The notes beneath the pieces are model-generated. The model saw only the letters and a program-made list of their open reading frames with translations. It was not told the origin of the DNA and ran no database searches. From Streptomyces cyanogenus (GTDB lineage Bacteria > Actinomycetota > Actinomycetes > Streptomycetales > Streptomycetaceae): DNA of 64,000 bases. The stretch covers positions 3,774,001 to 3,838,000 of the forward strand of contig NZ_CP071839.1 in assembly GCF_017526105.1 (NCBI RefSeq), read 5' to 3'. Shown piece by piece: positions 44,408-53,111 of the stretch. Numbering within the stretch: the first letter of the stretch is position 1; every line of letters starts with the position of its first letter. Position numbers and translations under genes: made by a program.

Positions 44408-45169
44408 GTGGGAGCGGGACACGCGCACCGGCTCTACCGGCACGGGCACTCGCCCGTGCACGGCCTGCCGCCGCACACCAAGCTCGCCGCCGTCTTCCTG
44501 TTCGTGGTGGTCGTCGTGTCGACCCCGCGCGAGGCCGTGTGGGCGTTCGCGGTGTACGCCGGGCTGCTCGCGTCCGTCGCGTACCTCGCGCGCGTGCCCG
44601 CCGGTTTCCTGCTCAGGCGGCTGCTGATCGAGGTGCCGTTCGTCGCGTTCGCGGTGCTCATGCCGTTCGTGGCCGAGGGCGAGCGGGTGCACGTACTGGG
44701 GCTCTCGCTGAGCGTGAACGGGCTGTGGGGCGCCTGGAACGTGCTCGCCAAGGGCACGCTCGGCGTCGCCGCCTCCGTGCTGCTGGCCGCCACCACCGAG
44801 CTGCGCGAACTGCTGCTGGGACTCCAGCGGCTGAAGCTGCCGCCGTTGCTCGTGCAGATCGCGTCCTTCATGATCCGCTACGGCGACGTCATCACCGACG
44901 AGATGCGCCGGATGCGGATCGCCCGCGAGTCGCGCGGCTTCGAGGCGAAGGGCGTGCGGCACTGGGGCGTGCTCGCCAAGTCCGCCGGCGCGCTGTTCAT
45001 CCGCTCCTACGAGCGCGGGGAGCGCGTGCACCTGGCCATGGTGAGCCGGGGCTACGCAGGAGCGATGCCGGTCATCGACGAGGTGACCGCGTCCCGCGCC
45101 CAGTGGTCGTACGCCCTCGCCCTCCCCTGTGCCGCCCTCGTCGTCTGTCTGCTGGGATGGATGCTGTGA
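44408..45169 (+). CDS. cbiQ: ECF transporter transmembrane (T) component CbiQ/NikQ
   Basis: A 253-residue membrane protein with about five helices. The coupling segment ends RMRIARESRGFEAKG, the Ala-Arg-Gly region that contacts the ATPase. The His-rich N-terminus (GHAHRLYRHGHSPVHGL) could bind metal. The GTG start at 44408 is two bases after the upstream stop. Its stop overlaps the ATPase start (GTGA). Confidence 0.93.
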   Translation: MGAGHAHRLYRHGHSPVHGLPPHTKLAAVFLFVVVVVSTPREAVWAFAVYAGLLASVAYLARVPAGFLLRRLLIEVPFVAFAVLMPFVAEGERVHVLGLSLSVNGLWGAWNVLAKGTLGVAASVLLAATTELRELLLGLQRLKLPPLLVQIASFMIRYGDVITDEMRRMRIARESRGFEAKGVRHWGVLAKSAGALFIRSYERGERVHLAMVSRGYAGAMPVIDEVTASRAQWSYALALPCAALVVCLLGWML

Positions 45170-45915
45170 CAGCTTCTCTGGAGGTCTCCGGCCTCGCCTT
45201 CGCCTACCCCGACGGCCACCAGGCCCTGTTCGGCGTGGACTTCTCCCTCGCGCGCGGCGAACGGGTCGCCCTGCTCGGCCCGAACGGCGCCGGCAAGACG
45301 ACCCTGGTGCTGCACCTCAACGGCATCCTGGGCGGCGGCACCGGCACGGTGACCGTGGCCGGGCTGCCGGTCGGCAGGCAGCACATGGCCGCGATCCGGC
45401 AGAAGGTCGGCATCGTCTTCCAGGACCCGGACGACCAGCTGTTCATGCCGACCGTGCGGGAGGACGTGGCGTTCGGGCCGGCCGCCGCCGGGATCCGTGG
45501 GGCCGAGCTGGAGGAGCGGGTGCGCACCGCGCTGGAGCGGGTCGGGATGCAGGACTTCGCCGACCGGCCGCCGCACCACCTGTCCTTCGGGCAGCGCCGC
45601 CGGGTGGCGGTGGCCACCGTGCTCGCCATGGAGCCGGAGATCCTGGTCCTGGACGAGCCGTCCTCCAACCTGGACCCGGCCTCCCGCCGGGAACTCGCCG
45701 ACATCCTGCGCTCCCTGGACGTCACGGTCCTCATGGTCACGCACGACCTGCCGTACGCCCTGGAGCTGTGCCCGCGCTCGCTCGTCCTGAGCGACGGGGT
45801 GATCGCGGCGGACGGCCCGACGGCCGCGCTGCTGTCCGACGAGGAGCTGATGCGGGCACACCGGCTGGAGCTGCCGTTCGGCTTCGACCCGAAGTCCGTG
45901 ACAATGGGCGCGTGA
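45166..45915 (+). CDS. ECF transporter ATPase component (CbiO/NikO)
   Basis: A 249-residue ABC ATPase. Walker A GPNGAGKTTL (about 39-48), Q-loop FQDPDDQLF, signature LSFGQRRRVA, Walker B EILVLDEPSSNLD and the switch His in MVTHD are all intact. GTG 45166 overlaps the cbiQ stop; ATG 45157 in the same frame is an alternative. A single ATPase gene implies a homodimer. Its stop overlaps the ohrR start (GTGA). Confidence 0.95.
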   Translation: MTASLEVSGLAFAYPDGHQALFGVDFSLARGERVALLGPNGAGKTTLVLHLNGILGGGTGTVTVAGLPVGRQHMAAIRQKVGIVFQDPDDQLFMPTVREDVAFGPAAAGIRGAELEERVRTALERVGMQDFADRPPHHLSFGQRRRVAVATVLAMEPEILVLDEPSSNLDPASRRELADILRSLDVTVLMVTHDLPYALELCPRSLVLSDGVIAADGPTAALLSDEELMRAHRLELPFGFDPKSVTMGA

Positions 45916-46376
45916 CGAACGAGGACGCCGCCGCCGAGGGCTCGCTGCTGCTGGACGACCAGCTGTGCTTCGCGCTGTACGCGGCGCAGCGCGCCGTGAC
46001 CGCCGCGTACCGCCCGCTGCTGGACGACCTCGGGCTCACCTACCCGCAGTACCTGGTGCTGCTGGTGCTGTGGGAGCGCGGGGAGAGCACCGTGAAGGAG
46101 CTGGCGGGGGCCCTGCGGCTGGACTACGGCACCGTCTCGCCGTTGCTGAAGCGGCTGGAGGGGGCGGGCCTGGTGCGCAGGGAGCGCGCGCCGGAGGACG
46201 AGCGCTCGGTGCTCGTGGCGTGCACCGGGCGCGGCGAGGAACTGAGGGAGCGCGCGGCGCGCGTGCCCGGCGCGCTGCTCACGACGACGGGGCTCGGCGC
46301 GCAGGAGATCGCGCGGCTGCGCGAGGAGCTGTGGAAGCTGACCGAGCGCGCCGTCGCGGCGGCCGACCGGTACTGA
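45912..46376 (+). CDS. ohrR: MarR-family organic hydroperoxide sensor OhrR
   Basis: A 154-residue regulator. The peroxide-sensing cysteine is present as Cys19 in LDDQLCFALY, followed by the Tyr residues typical of OhrR. The winged HTH reads LRLDYGTVSPLLKRLEGAGL and the wing APEDERSVLVA. The GTG start overlaps the stop of the ECF ATPase (GTGA), so ohrR is translated within the metal-transport operon. ohr follows after 106 bp with a palindrome between them. Confidence 0.92.
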   Translation: MTNEDAAAEGSLLLDDQLCFALYAAQRAVTAAYRPLLDDLGLTYPQYLVLLVLWERGESTVKELAGALRLDYGTVSPLLKRLEGAGLVRRERAPEDERSVLVACTGRGEELRERAARVPGALLTTTGLGAQEIARLREELWKLTERAVAAADRY

Positions 46377-46427
46377 GTCCGGGTTACCCCCGGTTGCCAC
46401 CCCCTACGTCCCACGCCGGCCTACCGG

Positions 46428-46453
46428 CAAGTACCTTGTGCACGATGTACTTG
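46428..46453 (+). promoter_or_regulatory. Probable OhrR operator
   Basis: A perfect inverted repeat CAAGTAC-N12-GTACTTG between ohrR and ohr, with an inner CTTGTGC direct repeat (46435 and 46451). It lies 30-55 bp upstream of the ohr start. Confidence 0.6.
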
Positions 46454-46482
46454 TGCGCCACTTTTTCCGGGGGAGGCCGGCC

Positions 46483-46929
46483 ATGACCGAGGCAACCGCT
46501 GTCGACACGCGCCCGACGAAGATCATGTACGTCGCCGAGGCCACCGCCCACGGCGGCCGGGACGGCTATGTCACCAGCCAGGACGGCCGGATCGAGCTGA
46601 AGGTCGCGATGCCCCCGGAGCTGGGTGGCCACGGCGACGGCACCAACCCGGAACAGCTCTTCGCGGCCGGCTACAGCTCCTGCTTCCACAACGCGCTGAT
46701 CATGGTCGGCAACCGCGAGGGCTACGACCTGACCGGCTCCACGGTGGCCGCGAAGGTCGGCATCGGCCCCAACAGGCACCGCGGCTACGGCCTCGCGGTC
46801 GCCCTGAGCGTCTCCCTGCCGGTCCTGGACCCCGAGGTGGCGGCCCGGCTGGTGGACGCGGCGCACGAGGTGTGCCCGTACTCGAACGCAACTCGCGGCA
46901 ACATCGACGTAACGATTGTGCTGGGCTGA
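46483..46929 (+). CDS. ohr: Organic hydroperoxide resistance protein Ohr
   Basis: A 148-residue thiol peroxidase of the Ohr/OsmC family that reduces organic hydroperoxides. Both active-site cysteines are present: Cys67 in AAGYSSCFHNAL and Cys131 in HEVCPYSNATRGN. The catalytic Arg and Glu region (GGRDGYV, NPEQLFA) is intact. The ATG at 46483 follows a gggagg ribosome binding site. It is regulated by the upstream OhrR, as the palindrome suggests. Confidence 0.95.
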   Translation: MTEATAVDTRPTKIMYVAEATAHGGRDGYVTSQDGRIELKVAMPPELGGHGDGTNPEQLFAAGYSSCFHNALIMVGNREGYDLTGSTVAAKVGIGPNRHRGYGLAVALSVSLPVLDPEVAARLVDAAHEVCPYSNATRGNIDVTIVLG

Positions 46930-47001
46930 TCCCACCGAGGAATCACAGGCGCACGGCCCGCGTTGCACCCGCTGTCGCAGGCAATGGAAGGGACGGCGGG
47001 C

Positions 47002-48162
47002 GTGGACGTGAACGGCACTGTGGCCGAGGGCTTCGAGCCGGTCAGGGAGGCGTTCGCCGCGAACTTCGCGCTGCTCGGCGAGCGCGGCGCGGCCGTCGCC
47101 GTCTACCGCGACGGGCACAAGGTCGTCGACCTGTGGGCCGGCACGGCGGACGTGGACGGTACGGCCCCCTGGCAGCCCGGCACCGCGCAGGTCGTGCGCT
47201 CCGCCACCAAGGGCGTCGCCGCCGCCGCGCTGCTGCTCCTGCACCAGCGCGGCGAGCTGGACCTGGACGCCCCGGTCGGCACGTACTGGCCGGAGTACAA
47301 GGCCGCAGGCAAGGAGCACACGCGCGTACGGCACCTGCTCGCACACCGCGCGGGCGTGCCCGTGCTGGACCGCCCGCTGACCCCGGCCGAGGCCGCCGAC
47401 CCCGACCTCGGCGCCGCGGCCGTCGCCGCGCAGGCCCCGGTGTGGGACCCGGGCTCGGACCACGGCTACCACGCCCAGACCTACAGCTGGCTCACCGGCG
47501 AACTGCTCCGCCGGGTCACCGGCCGCCCGGTCGGCGAGTGGATCGCGGACGAGATCGCCGGGCCGGCCGGCGCGGACCTGTGGCTCGGCCTGCCGCAGGC
47601 GGAGCACGCGCGCGTGGGCCGCGTCGGGCCGGTGGACGCACCGGAGAGCGCGGGCGGCCTGAGGACCCGCCCCAAGCGCGCCGTCGCCGAGGCCTACGCC
47701 GACCCCGCGTCCCTGACCCGGCGCGCCTTCGCCGCGATCACCCCGCTGCCCGACGAGAACGATGCCGCCTACCGGGCCGCCGCCCTGCCCGCCTCCAACG
47801 GCATCGCCACGGCCGACGGACTCGCGCGCTTCTACGCCTCGCTCATCGGCGAGGTGGACGGCGGCACCCGCCTGTTCACCCCGGAAACCGTGGAGCTGGC
47901 CCGTGCCGAGCAGTCCGCCGGGCCGGACCGGGTGCTGGTGGTGGGCACCCGGTTCGGCCTCGGCTACATGCTGCACGGCGCCGCCTCCCCGCTGCTCTCC
48001 CCCGGCTCCTTCGGCCATCCCGGCCGCGGCGGCGCCCTCGCCTTCGCCGACTCCGACTCGGGCATCGCCTTCGGCTACGTGACCAACGGCTTCCGGCAGA
48101 GCGTCACGGCGGACCCGAGGGCCCAGGCCCTGGTACGAGCGGTCCGCGCGGCGCTCGCCTGA
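47002..48162 (+). CDS. Serine hydrolase / class C beta-lactamase-like esterase
   Basis: A 386-residue cytoplasmic protein of the EstB/beta-lactamase-fold family. The nucleophile motif SxxK reads SATK (about residue 65). The Tyr motif lies in YHAQTYSWLTGELL. The C-terminal segment FGHPGRGGALAFAD corresponds to the third catalytic block. There is no signal peptide. Starts at TTG 46963, ATG 46984 or GTG 47002 are all possible; 47002 best fits the ggaaggga spacing. The substrate is unknown and a role in antibiotic resistance is not indicated. Confidence 0.85.
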   Translation: MDVNGTVAEGFEPVREAFAANFALLGERGAAVAVYRDGHKVVDLWAGTADVDGTAPWQPGTAQVVRSATKGVAAAALLLLHQRGELDLDAPVGTYWPEYKAAGKEHTRVRHLLAHRAGVPVLDRPLTPAEAADPDLGAAAVAAQAPVWDPGSDHGYHAQTYSWLTGELLRRVTGRPVGEWIADEIAGPAGADLWLGLPQAEHARVGRVGPVDAPESAGGLRTRPKRAVAEAYADPASLTRRAFAAITPLPDENDAAYRAAALPASNGIATADGLARFYASLIGEVDGGTRLFTPETVELARAEQSAGPDRVLVVGTRFGLGYMLHGAASPLLSPGSFGHPGRGGALAFADSDSGIAFGYVTNGFRQSVTADPRAQALVRAVRAALA

Positions 48163-48192
48163 TCCGCGGGCGACCTGGGCGCACGCCGGGTG

Positions 48193-48468
48193 TCAGACGT
48201 GGATCGGGTGCGAGGTCCGCCCGGACGCCGCGTCGATCTCCTCGTGGGCCTTGGTCAGCAGCTGCATGGCCAGTTCGTTCAGGGCGCGGGCGCCCGCGAT
48301 CTCCTCGCCGACCCGGGGCTGGTTCGCGTCGACGCGGTGCCGGCTGGCGCGGCCGTGGGCCCGCACCTCGGAGCCGTCGGGCAAGCGCACCAGCGCCACC
48401 GCGCGCGTGTGCTGATCGTCCTCCATGAACTCCAGCTCGACATGCCATCCGACAGTGGTGTGCATCAT
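48193..48468 (-). CDS. DUF1876 domain-containing small protein
   Basis: A 91-residue protein with the DUF1876 (dsRBD-like) pattern: TTVGWHVELEFMEDDQHTRAVA, then LRLPDGSEVRAHGRASRH-like strand turns, and a C-terminal helix. The start is ATG 48468 after a GGAGGTGGCC ribosome binding site; an ATG at 48528 is an alternative. The function is unknown. It is convergent with the serine hydrolase and 75 bp downstream of the EamA gene. Confidence 0.8.
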   Translation of the reverse strand: MMHTTVGWHVELEFMEDDQHTRAVALVRLPDGSEVRAHGRASRHRVDANQPRVGEEIAGARALNELAMQLLTKAHEEIDAASGRTSHPIHV

Positions 48469-48542
48469 GACGGCCACCTCCGAGAACTCGCTGTCTCCAG
48501 GGTGCGCCTCGCGACCCCGGCCCGTCATGTCGGCGCCGGGGG

Positions 48543-49388
48543 TCAACCGGCGCGCAGCATCAGCCCGATGCCCAGCACCACCAGGGCCGCCGCCGCGATC
48601 CGCGGGGCGCCGAAGCGCTCCTTGAAGAACAGGGCGCCGATGGCCGCGCCGACGATGATGGACGACTCGCGCAGGGCGGCGATCGGGGCGAGCGCGGCCC
48701 TCGTCTGGGCCCACAGCACCAGGGCGTAGGCGGTGACGGACAGGGCGGCGCCGAGGAGGCCGAGGGCGGCGTACGGCCGCAGCAGCCGTACCGTGTCGGC
48801 ACGCGCGCGTGCGTACAGGAACACGGGCAGGACCGAGCCCTGGACGGCCATGAGCCAGGCGATGTACCCGAGGGACGTGCCCGAGGCCCGTACGCCCATG
48901 CCGTCGATGACGGTGTACACGGCGATCGTCAGACCGGTCGCCAGGGCCGCGCCGATCGCCGCCCAGTCCGGCCGCTTCCCGCGCAGTCCCCAGAGGCTGA
49001 CGCCGGTCAGGCCGAGACAGGACACGGCGATGCCGGCGCTCGCCCAGGCGCCGGGCACCTCGTGCGCGAAGACGGCGGCGAGCAGGGTGACGACGAGGGG
49101 CGCGCTGCCGCGCGCGATGGGGTACGCCTGCCCGAAGTCGCCCAGCCGGAACGAGGTCATGAGCAGGGCGTAGTAGGCGATGTGCACGGCCGCCGAGGCG
49201 AGCAGGTACGGCCAGGCGGGCCCGGCCGGGAACGCCGTGAACGGTGTGATCGCGAGCCCGATCAGCAGCCCGCCGCCGGAGATCAGGGCGAAGCCGACGA
49301 GCTTGTCGGTGATGCGGTGCGCGATGGCGTTCCAGCTGGCGTGGGTGACGGCGGCGAGCAGCACGGCCGCCGCGACCAGGGGCGTCAC
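48543..49388 (-). CDS. EamA/DMT family transporter
   Basis: A 281-residue membrane protein with ten predicted helices in two repeats (for example TPLVAAAVLLAAVTHASWN at the N-terminus and LRESSIIVGAAIGALFF in the second half). The GTG start overlaps the stop of the YbaK gene (GTGA), so the two are coupled. The substrate is unknown; amino-acid or metabolite export is typical. Confidence 0.88.
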   Translation of the reverse strand: MTPLVAAAVLLAAVTHASWNAIAHRITDKLVGFALISGGGLLIGLAITPFTAFPAGPAWPYLLASAAVHIAYYALLMTSFRLGDFGQAYPIARGSAPLVVTLLAAVFAHEVPGAWASAGIAVSCLGLTGVSLWGLRGKRPDWAAIGAALATGLTIAVYTVIDGMGVRASGTSLGYIAWLMAVQGSVLPVFLYARARADTVRLLRPYAALGLLGAALSVTAYALVLWAQTRAALAPIAALRESSIIVGAAIGALFFKERFGAPRIAAAALVVLGIGLMLRAG

Positions 49389-49870
49389 GCGGTCCGCTCG
49401 CGCACGTCCACCAGCGTCGCGCCCGCGTGGGCGACGAGTGCCTCCGGCTCGATCGGGAAGACGCTGTACGGCGTGCCGGCCGCCGCCCACACCACGTCGT
49501 GCGCGAGCAGCGAGCGGTCCGCGAGGACCCGCGTGCGCGTGCGGTGCCCGAAGGGCGGTACGCCGCCGATGGCGTACCCGGTGGTGTCGCGGACCACGCC
49601 GGCGTCGGCCCGGGTGACCTTCCGGGCGCCCAGTTCCCACCGCACCCGTTCCACGTCCACCCGGGAGGCCCCGTCCATGAGGACCAGCACCGGGGCCCCG
49701 TCCGCGGCGAAGACCAGCGACTTGCAGATCCGGCTCAGCTCGCACCCGATCGCGGCGGCGGCCTCGGCCGCGGTCCGGGTCGCCTCCGGGAAGCTCCGGA
49801 CCCGGACGAGCACCTCCCCCAGTCCCGATTCCTCCAGTGCGGCGGCGAAACGAGGATGCGCGGTCGTCAT
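49385..49870 (-). CDS. ybaK: YbaK/EbsC family aminoacyl-tRNA deacylase
   Basis: A 161-residue tRNA-editing protein that hydrolyses misacylated tRNA. The family Lys appears in CELSRICKSLVFAAD, and GGVPPFGHRTR is the conserved glycine loop. There is a Pro/Phe-rich loop in the editing site. The ATG at 49870 is preferred. Coupling to the EamA exporter by a four-base overlap could hint at a shared amino-acid-related role, which is inference. Confidence 0.9.
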   Translation of the reverse strand: MTTAHPRFAAALEESGLGEVLVRVRSFPEATRTAAEAAAAIGCELSRICKSLVFAADGAPVLVLMDGASRVDVERVRWELGARKVTRADAGVVRDTTGYAIGGVPPFGHRTRTRVLADRSLLAHDVVWAAAGTPYSVFPIEPEALVAHAGATLVDVRERTA

Positions 49871-49950
49871 GGGCGCACGCTAGCGGGTCACTGCGTGGTG
49901 TACGAAACGAATTCCTGGCGGGCGCGCAGCAGACCCCGGGACGGAGAAAG

Positions 49951-49992
49951 CCGGTGAGGGTGCAGCCCCGTCCCCACGGGCACCCTCACCGG
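49951..49992 (-). terminator. Terminator after the MMPL gene
   Basis: 13-bp stem CCGGTGAGGGTGC/GCACCCTCACCGG enclosing an inner CCCGT/ACGGG stem. On the minus strand it is followed by CTTTCTCC and lies 26 bp past the stop at 50018. Confidence 0.8.
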
Positions 49993-50017
49993 CGGCTCTG
50001 CCGTCAGAAGCGGTACG

Positions 50018-52237
50018 TCAGGCGCGTACCAGCTCCTTCTCCCCGTCGGGGTCGGCGTCCCTGCGGCCGGCCGCGGTGCGCAGCCCCTCGCCCTCGACGT
50101 CGACGTTGGGCAGTGCGCGGTCCAGCCACCCCGGCAGCCACCAGGCACGCTTGCCGAGCAGGGCGAGCACCGCCGGGACGATGGCCATGCGGACGATGAA
50201 GGCGTCGAAGAAGACGGCGATCGCGAGGCCGAAGCCGATCATCTTGACCATCGACTCGCTGGAGCCGATGAAGCCGGAGAAGACGGCGATCATGATGACG
50301 GCGGCGGCGGTGACGACCCGGGCGCCGTGCCGGAAGCCGGTCACCACCGCCTGGGCGGGCTTCTCGCCGTGGACGTACGCCTCGCGCATCCGGGTCACGA
50401 GGAACACCTCGTAGTCCATCGCGAGGCCGAAGACGACACCCACCATGAAGATCGGCATCATCGACATGACCGGGCCGGTCTGCTCGACGTTCATCAGGCC
50501 GGACAGCCAGCCCCACTGGAAGACCGCGACGACGGCGCCGAGCGCGGCCATCACCGACAGCAGGAAGCCGAGGGCCGCCTTCAGCGGGACCAGCACCGAG
50601 CGGAAGACCACGATCAGCAGCAGGAAGGCCAGTCCGACCACCAGGGCGAGGTACGGCAGGAGCGCGTCGTTCAGCTTCTGCGAGACGTCGATGTTCATCG
50701 CCGTCGAACCGGTGACCAGGACCGTGGAGCCGGTGTCCCGGGCGATGTCCGCGCCCTTGTCGCGGATGGCGTGCACCAGGTCCTCAGTGGTCGCCGAGGA
50801 CGGCTTGGACCGGGGCACGACGGTGATCGTCGCGGTGTCGCCGGCCTTGTTGGGCGTGGCCGGGGTGACGGTGACGACGTCCTTCAGGCCCTTGATCTCG
50901 TCGCCGACCTCGGTGAACGCGGCCTTGGGATCGGCGCTGCCCTTGGCGTCGACGACGATCATCAGGGGGCCGTTGAAGCCGGGTCCGAAGCCCTCGGACA
51001 GCAGGTCGTAGGCGCGGCGCTGGGTGGTGGACACGGGCTGGGAGCCGTCGTCGGGCAGGCCGAGTTCCAGGGAGGCGGCCGGGACCGCCGCCGCGCCGAG
51101 GCCGATCACGCCGAGCAGGAGGACGGCGACCGGGCGGCGGACGACGAAGCCGGCCCAGCGGGTGCCCATGTTGGGGCGGCCGGGGTTCTTCGGCGTACGG
51201 CCGCCCCCGAGCAGCCTGCTCTTCTGGCCGGCCGGCTTGACCTTGCGGCCGGCGTAGCCGAGCAGCGCCGGGATCATGGTCAGGGCGATGAGGACGGCGA
51301 TGGCGACGGTGCCCGCGGCCGCGATGCCCATCTTCGTCAGCATCGGGATGTTGACGACGGACAGGCCGACCAGGGCGATGACGACGGTCAGGCCGGCGAA
51401 GACCACCGCCGAGCCCGCCGTGCCGACCGCACGGCCGGCGGCCTCCTCGCGTTCGCGGCCCTCGGCGAGTTCGGCGCGGTAGCGGGAGACGATGAACAGG
51501 GCGTAGTCGATGCCGACGGCGAGGCCGATCATCGATGCGAGGGTGGAGGTGGTGGAGCCCAGGTCCAGGGCATGGGCCAGCGCGGCGATGGTCGAGACCC
51601 CGATGCCGACCCCGATGATGGCGGTGAGCAGCGGGAACCCGGCCGCGAGCAGCGAGCCGAAGGTGATGACCAGGACGACCGCGGCGACCGCGATGCCGAT
51701 GATCTCGCTGGATCCGGTCTCGGGGGTCGCGGTCAGCGCGTCACCGCCGACCTCGACGGTCAGGCCCGCGTCCCGCGCGTCCTGCGCGGTCTCCTTCAGG
51801 GAGTCCTTGGCGGAGTCCTCCAGCTCCATGCCGGAGACCTTGTACTTCACCGAGGCGTAGGCGATGGTGCCGTCCTTGCTGACGGCGTGCCCGGTGTAGG
51901 GGTCGGCGACCGAGGCGACCTCGGAGCCGCTCCGCAGTTCCCTGACGGTCTTCATGACGGTCGCCTTGTTGACGGCGTCCGTCATCTTCTCGCCCTTCGG
52001 GGCCTTGAAGACGACCCGGGCGGTGGCGCCGTCGGCGCTCATCCCGGGGAAGCGCTGTTCCAGCAGGTCGAAGGCCTTCTGGGCCTCGGTGCCGGGGATG
52101 GAGAAGGACGTGTTGCCGGCGGCCGGCGCGGAGGCGGCGCCCACCCCGGCGAGGGTGAGCAGCGCGACCCATATGAGGGCGACGAAGTGCCGTCGCCTGA
52201 AGGCGAGACGGCCGAGTCTGTAGAGGAACGTGGCCAC
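50018..52237 (-). CDS. MMPL/RND family membrane transporter
   Basis: A 739-residue protein with 12 predicted helices and two large external loops (residues 45-170 and about 395-530). MMPL signatures: the first helix after RRRHFVALIWVALLTLAG, VGIDYALFIVSRYR in the first domain and FGLAMDYEVFLVTRMRE in the second. The Asp in the DYE motif serves the proton relay. The function is lipid or drug export. The start is ATG 52237. The upstream TetR is co-directional (105-bp gap) and is a likely repressor. Confidence 0.94.
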   Translation of the reverse strand: MATFLYRLGRLAFRRRHFVALIWVALLTLAGVGAASAPAAGNTSFSIPGTEAQKAFDLLEQRFPGMSADGATARVVFKAPKGEKMTDAVNKATVMKTVRELRSGSEVASVADPYTGHAVSKDGTIAYASVKYKVSGMELEDSAKDSLKETAQDARDAGLTVEVGGDALTATPETGSSEIIGIAVAAVVLVITFGSLLAAGFPLLTAIIGVGIGVSTIAALAHALDLGSTTSTLASMIGLAVGIDYALFIVSRYRAELAEGREREEAAGRAVGTAGSAVVFAGLTVVIALVGLSVVNIPMLTKMGIAAAGTVAIAVLIALTMIPALLGYAGRKVKPAGQKSRLLGGGRTPKNPGRPNMGTRWAGFVVRRPVAVLLLGVIGLGAAAVPAASLELGLPDDGSQPVSTTQRRAYDLLSEGFGPGFNGPLMIVVDAKGSADPKAAFTEVGDEIKGLKDVVTVTPATPNKAGDTATITVVPRSKPSSATTEDLVHAIRDKGADIARDTGSTVLVTGSTAMNIDVSQKLNDALLPYLALVVGLAFLLLIVVFRSVLVPLKAALGFLLSVMAALGAVVAVFQWGWLSGLMNVEQTGPVMSMMPIFMVGVVFGLAMDYEVFLVTRMREAYVHGEKPAQAVVTGFRHGARVVTAAAVIMIAVFSGFIGSSESMVKMIGFGLAIAVFFDAFIVRMAIVPAVLALLGKRAWWLPGWLDRALPNVDVEGEGLRTAAGRRDADPDGEKELVRA

Positions 52238-52342
52238 GGAGGCGTACTCCCGGTCAGGTCGTGGGTTCGGCTGGGCAGGGGCGATCAGCCCGACGACGTG
52301 AGCGGTGACGTCAGGTGGTGGGCTCGCTGGGGAGAGCGTGGA

Positions 52343-52945
52343 TCAGGAGGTGCGCGCGCCGAGGGCGGGGAGGACCACGGCGTCGATGTACGAAAGGAGG
52401 AAGTCCTGCGTCGGCGGCTGCTCGTCGATCATGGTGCGGGCGGCGAACGCGCCGATCATCATGTGCATCACGAAGCCGAGCGCGGGGTTGTCCGCACGGA
52501 CCTCGCCCCGGTCGACCGCGCGTTGCAGCACGCGGCGGAACTCCGCCATCTCCGGCTCGACGAGGTGCTCCCGGAACGCCTTGAGCAGATCCGGGTTGCC
52601 GTGCACCGCCATGGCCAGGCCCCGCATCAGCGCGGAGCTCTGCTCCATCTCGCAGTCGTCCGCACGCAGGGTGAGCGCGTGCAGATCGCCCTTGAGCGAG
52701 CCGGTGTCGACGTCGGCGACCCGGCCCGGCTTGTTGTGCCGCACGGCCTTGGCGACCAGTTCGGCCTTGCCGCCCCACTGGCGGTAGAGCGTGGCCTTGC
52801 TGGACCGGGTGCGGGCGGCCACGGCGTCCATCGTCAGGGCGTCGTAGCCGACCTCGCGGAGCAGGTCGAGCACCGCGTCGTACAGCTCGGCCTCGCGCTC
52901 GGGCGTGATCCGGCTGCGCCGTGCCGGGGCAGTGGCTTCTGTCAT
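52343..52945 (-). CDS. TetR family regulator upstream of the MMPL exporter
   Basis: A 200-residue regulator. The HTH region reads LREVGYDALTMDAVAARTRSS and KATLYRQWGGKAELVAKAV (about 22-68). The C-terminal domain is TetR_C-like. The ATG at 52945 follows GGAAGGTGACGGC. A perfect palindrome ACGAAAC-C-GTTTCGT lies 68 bp upstream, and a TATCGT box follows it at about 52990. It probably represses itself and the MMPL gene. The ligand is unknown. Confidence 0.9.
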   Translation of the reverse strand: MTEATAPARRSRITPEREAELYDAVLDLLREVGYDALTMDAVAARTRSSKATLYRQWGGKAELVAKAVRHNKPGRVADVDTGSLKGDLHALTLRADDCEMEQSSALMRGLAMAVHGNPDLLKAFREHLVEPEMAEFRRVLQRAVDRGEVRADNPALGFVMHMMIGAFAARTMIDEQPPTQDFLLSYIDAVVLPALGARTS

Positions 52946-53012
52946 GCCGTCACCTTCCCGCTCCGGCTTTCCGTCTTCGTACCTCACCGACGATACCCCG
53001 CCAGTCTTCGAA

Positions 53013-53027
53013 ACGAAACCGTTTCGT
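53013..53027. promoter_or_regulatory. Probable TetR operator between TetR and tricorn genes
   Basis: ACGAAAC-C-GTTTCGT, perfect 7-bp arms with a 1-bp centre, preceded by GAAACG. It overlaps the likely -35 of the TetR promoter and lies 85 bp upstream of the tricorn start, so it could influence both. Confidence 0.65.
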
Positions 53028-53111
53028 ACGTGTGGTGGGTCACGAAGGTGAAGACCCCATAAGAAGACGCCACGAGTTGCTGGTGCCCTTTGACCGGAAA
53101 AGCATGGGGAG

